DNA of 13,949 nt, from the NCBI GenBank assembly GCA_002361875.1, contig DERX01000097.1, positions 1 through 13,949 of the forward strand, read 5' to 3'. The DNA comes from Ruminococcaceae bacterium UBA3329. Its GTDB lineage: Bacteria > Bacillota > Clostridia > Oscillospirales > Acutalibacteraceae. This document shows positions 13,439-13,949 of the stretch, in pieces (within the stretch, counting starts at the first letter, position 1; each line of letters starts with the position of its first letter). Under the pieces are notes generated by a model. The model did not search any database and had not been told where the DNA came from. It saw only the letters and a program-made list of their open reading frames with translations. The translations under genes were made by a program, and so were the position numbers.

Positions 13439-13873
13439 TTAAAGGTATGATTTCATCTCATTTGCAAGCTTTTCTTCGAGCTTTATAAGCTTTTTGCAAA
13501 TGTCCTTTGCTCTTTCCTCGGCAGCGGCATATTCGTTCAAATATCTGTTTAAGGATTTTACACCCATATTACAGCCATCCGTCATTAAATCCGCTATTGT
13601 TTCATCGCTCATATCCACCGCCAGCTTAAACTCCGTTTTGATTTTTGACATTCCCGAAGCTATTGGGTTTGCGTCCTTTCCGCTGTCACCGTATTCAAAA
13701 AGCTTCTTTTCAATAAGCTCACGCAAGTCGCCATGCTCTTTTCGGCAGGAATTGAGAAATTCAATGAGCTTGCGGCTCTTTACTCTGCCCAGAACATCGT
13801 CTATTGAAGATATTCCCATTTTTACGCCCGCGTCACATTCACGCAAAAGTTTTATTGTGTCCTGTTCTATCAT
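13439..13873 (-). CDS. Small all-helical protein, ferritin-like bundle suspected
   Basis: A 144-aa protein beginning MIEQDTIKLLRECDAGVKMG. It is nearly all predicted helix with no signal peptide or membrane segment. From memory it resembles a family of uncharacterised Firmicutes proteins; I cannot name the family with certainty. Polar residues that could sit inside a four-helix bundle include E11 and D13 in LRECDAG, E and H in CRKEHGDL (near 43-50), and the TIADLMTDGCNMG stretch near 91-103. That pattern recalls ferritin-like DUF2383-type bundles, but no clear di-iron E-x-x-H pair is seen, so metal binding is speculative. The open frame reaches 13927, which coincides with the predicted transcription start, so ATG 13873 with AAAGGTCGG upstream is chosen. 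A terminator follows the gene. Confidence 0.72.
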   Translation of the reverse strand: MIEQDTIKLLRECDAGVKMGISSIDDVLGRVKSRKLIEFLNSCRKEHGDLRELIEKKLFEYGDSGKDANPIASGMSKIKTEFKLAVDMSDETIADLMTDGCNMGVKSLNRYLNEYAAAEERAKDICKKLIKLEEKLANEMKSYL

Positions 13874-13933
13874 TTTAACCGACCTTTCAAAACCAAATTT
13901 CACGGTATCAGTGTTTCCAAAATTCACAAAAAT

Positions 13934-13939
13934 ATTATA
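13934..13939 (-). promoter_or_regulatory. -10 box of the small helical protein gene
   Basis: A TATAAT lies on the minus strand here, placing transcription start near 13927 and a leader of about 54 nt. The -35 would fall just past the window end and cannot be seen. Confidence 0.5.
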
Positions 13940-13949
13940 TAGAATTGTA

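Overview
The window reads as chromosomal DNA from an anaerobic, spore-forming Clostridia bacterium, most likely a gut or rumen member of the Ruminococcaceae/Oscillospiraceae. This rests on a full-length SpoVT homologue, a secreted protein ending in a type I dockerin, strong AGGAGG-type ribosome binding sites, moderately AT-rich DNA, and intergenic palindromic repeats of the kind common in gut Firmicutes. No rRNA, tRNA, CRISPR array, transposase, integrase or phage gene was seen.

Layout. 1-4700 holds three plus-strand genes: rmuC, a cytoplasmic-type family 3 glycoside hydrolase with its own promoter and a strong terminator, and spoVT preceded by a possible SigG/SigF-type promoter. 4783-6244 is a divergent pair: a secreted leucine-rich-repeat/dockerin protein on the minus strand and a small XRE-type regulator on the plus strand. 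Three related palindromic half-site pairs overlap the promoters of both. 6310-6749 is a second XRE-type regulator gene, broken by an in-frame TAA and preceded by its own palindromes. 6750-7260 is about 500 bases of non-coding repeats: small palindromes, an element with imperfect inverted ends, and a multi-hairpin block that recurs at 10171-10302.

7365-9259 is a two-gene operon of NAD(P)-binding short-chain dehydrogenase/epimerase-like proteins, closed by a good terminator. 9431-10105 encodes a CmpB-family membrane protein. 10450-12015 (minus) encodes a third Rossmann-fold epimerase-like protein with a C-terminal four-cysteine zinc-ribbon-like module. 12194-13285 (minus) encodes a membrane-anchored protein with an Asn/Asp-rich linker, and 13439-13873 (minus) a small helical protein.

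Function. The GH3 enzyme and the LRR-dockerin protein fit a carbohydrate-degrading lifestyle. The three Rossmann enzymes probably act on related small molecules, but nothing in the sequence fixes their substrate. The most unusual material is the dispersed repeat family, the dockerin/XRE intergenic operator cluster, the nonsense-mutated regulator, and the epimerase with an attached metal-binding module. I did not find a clear new defence, mobile or RNA-based system, and I do not claim one.
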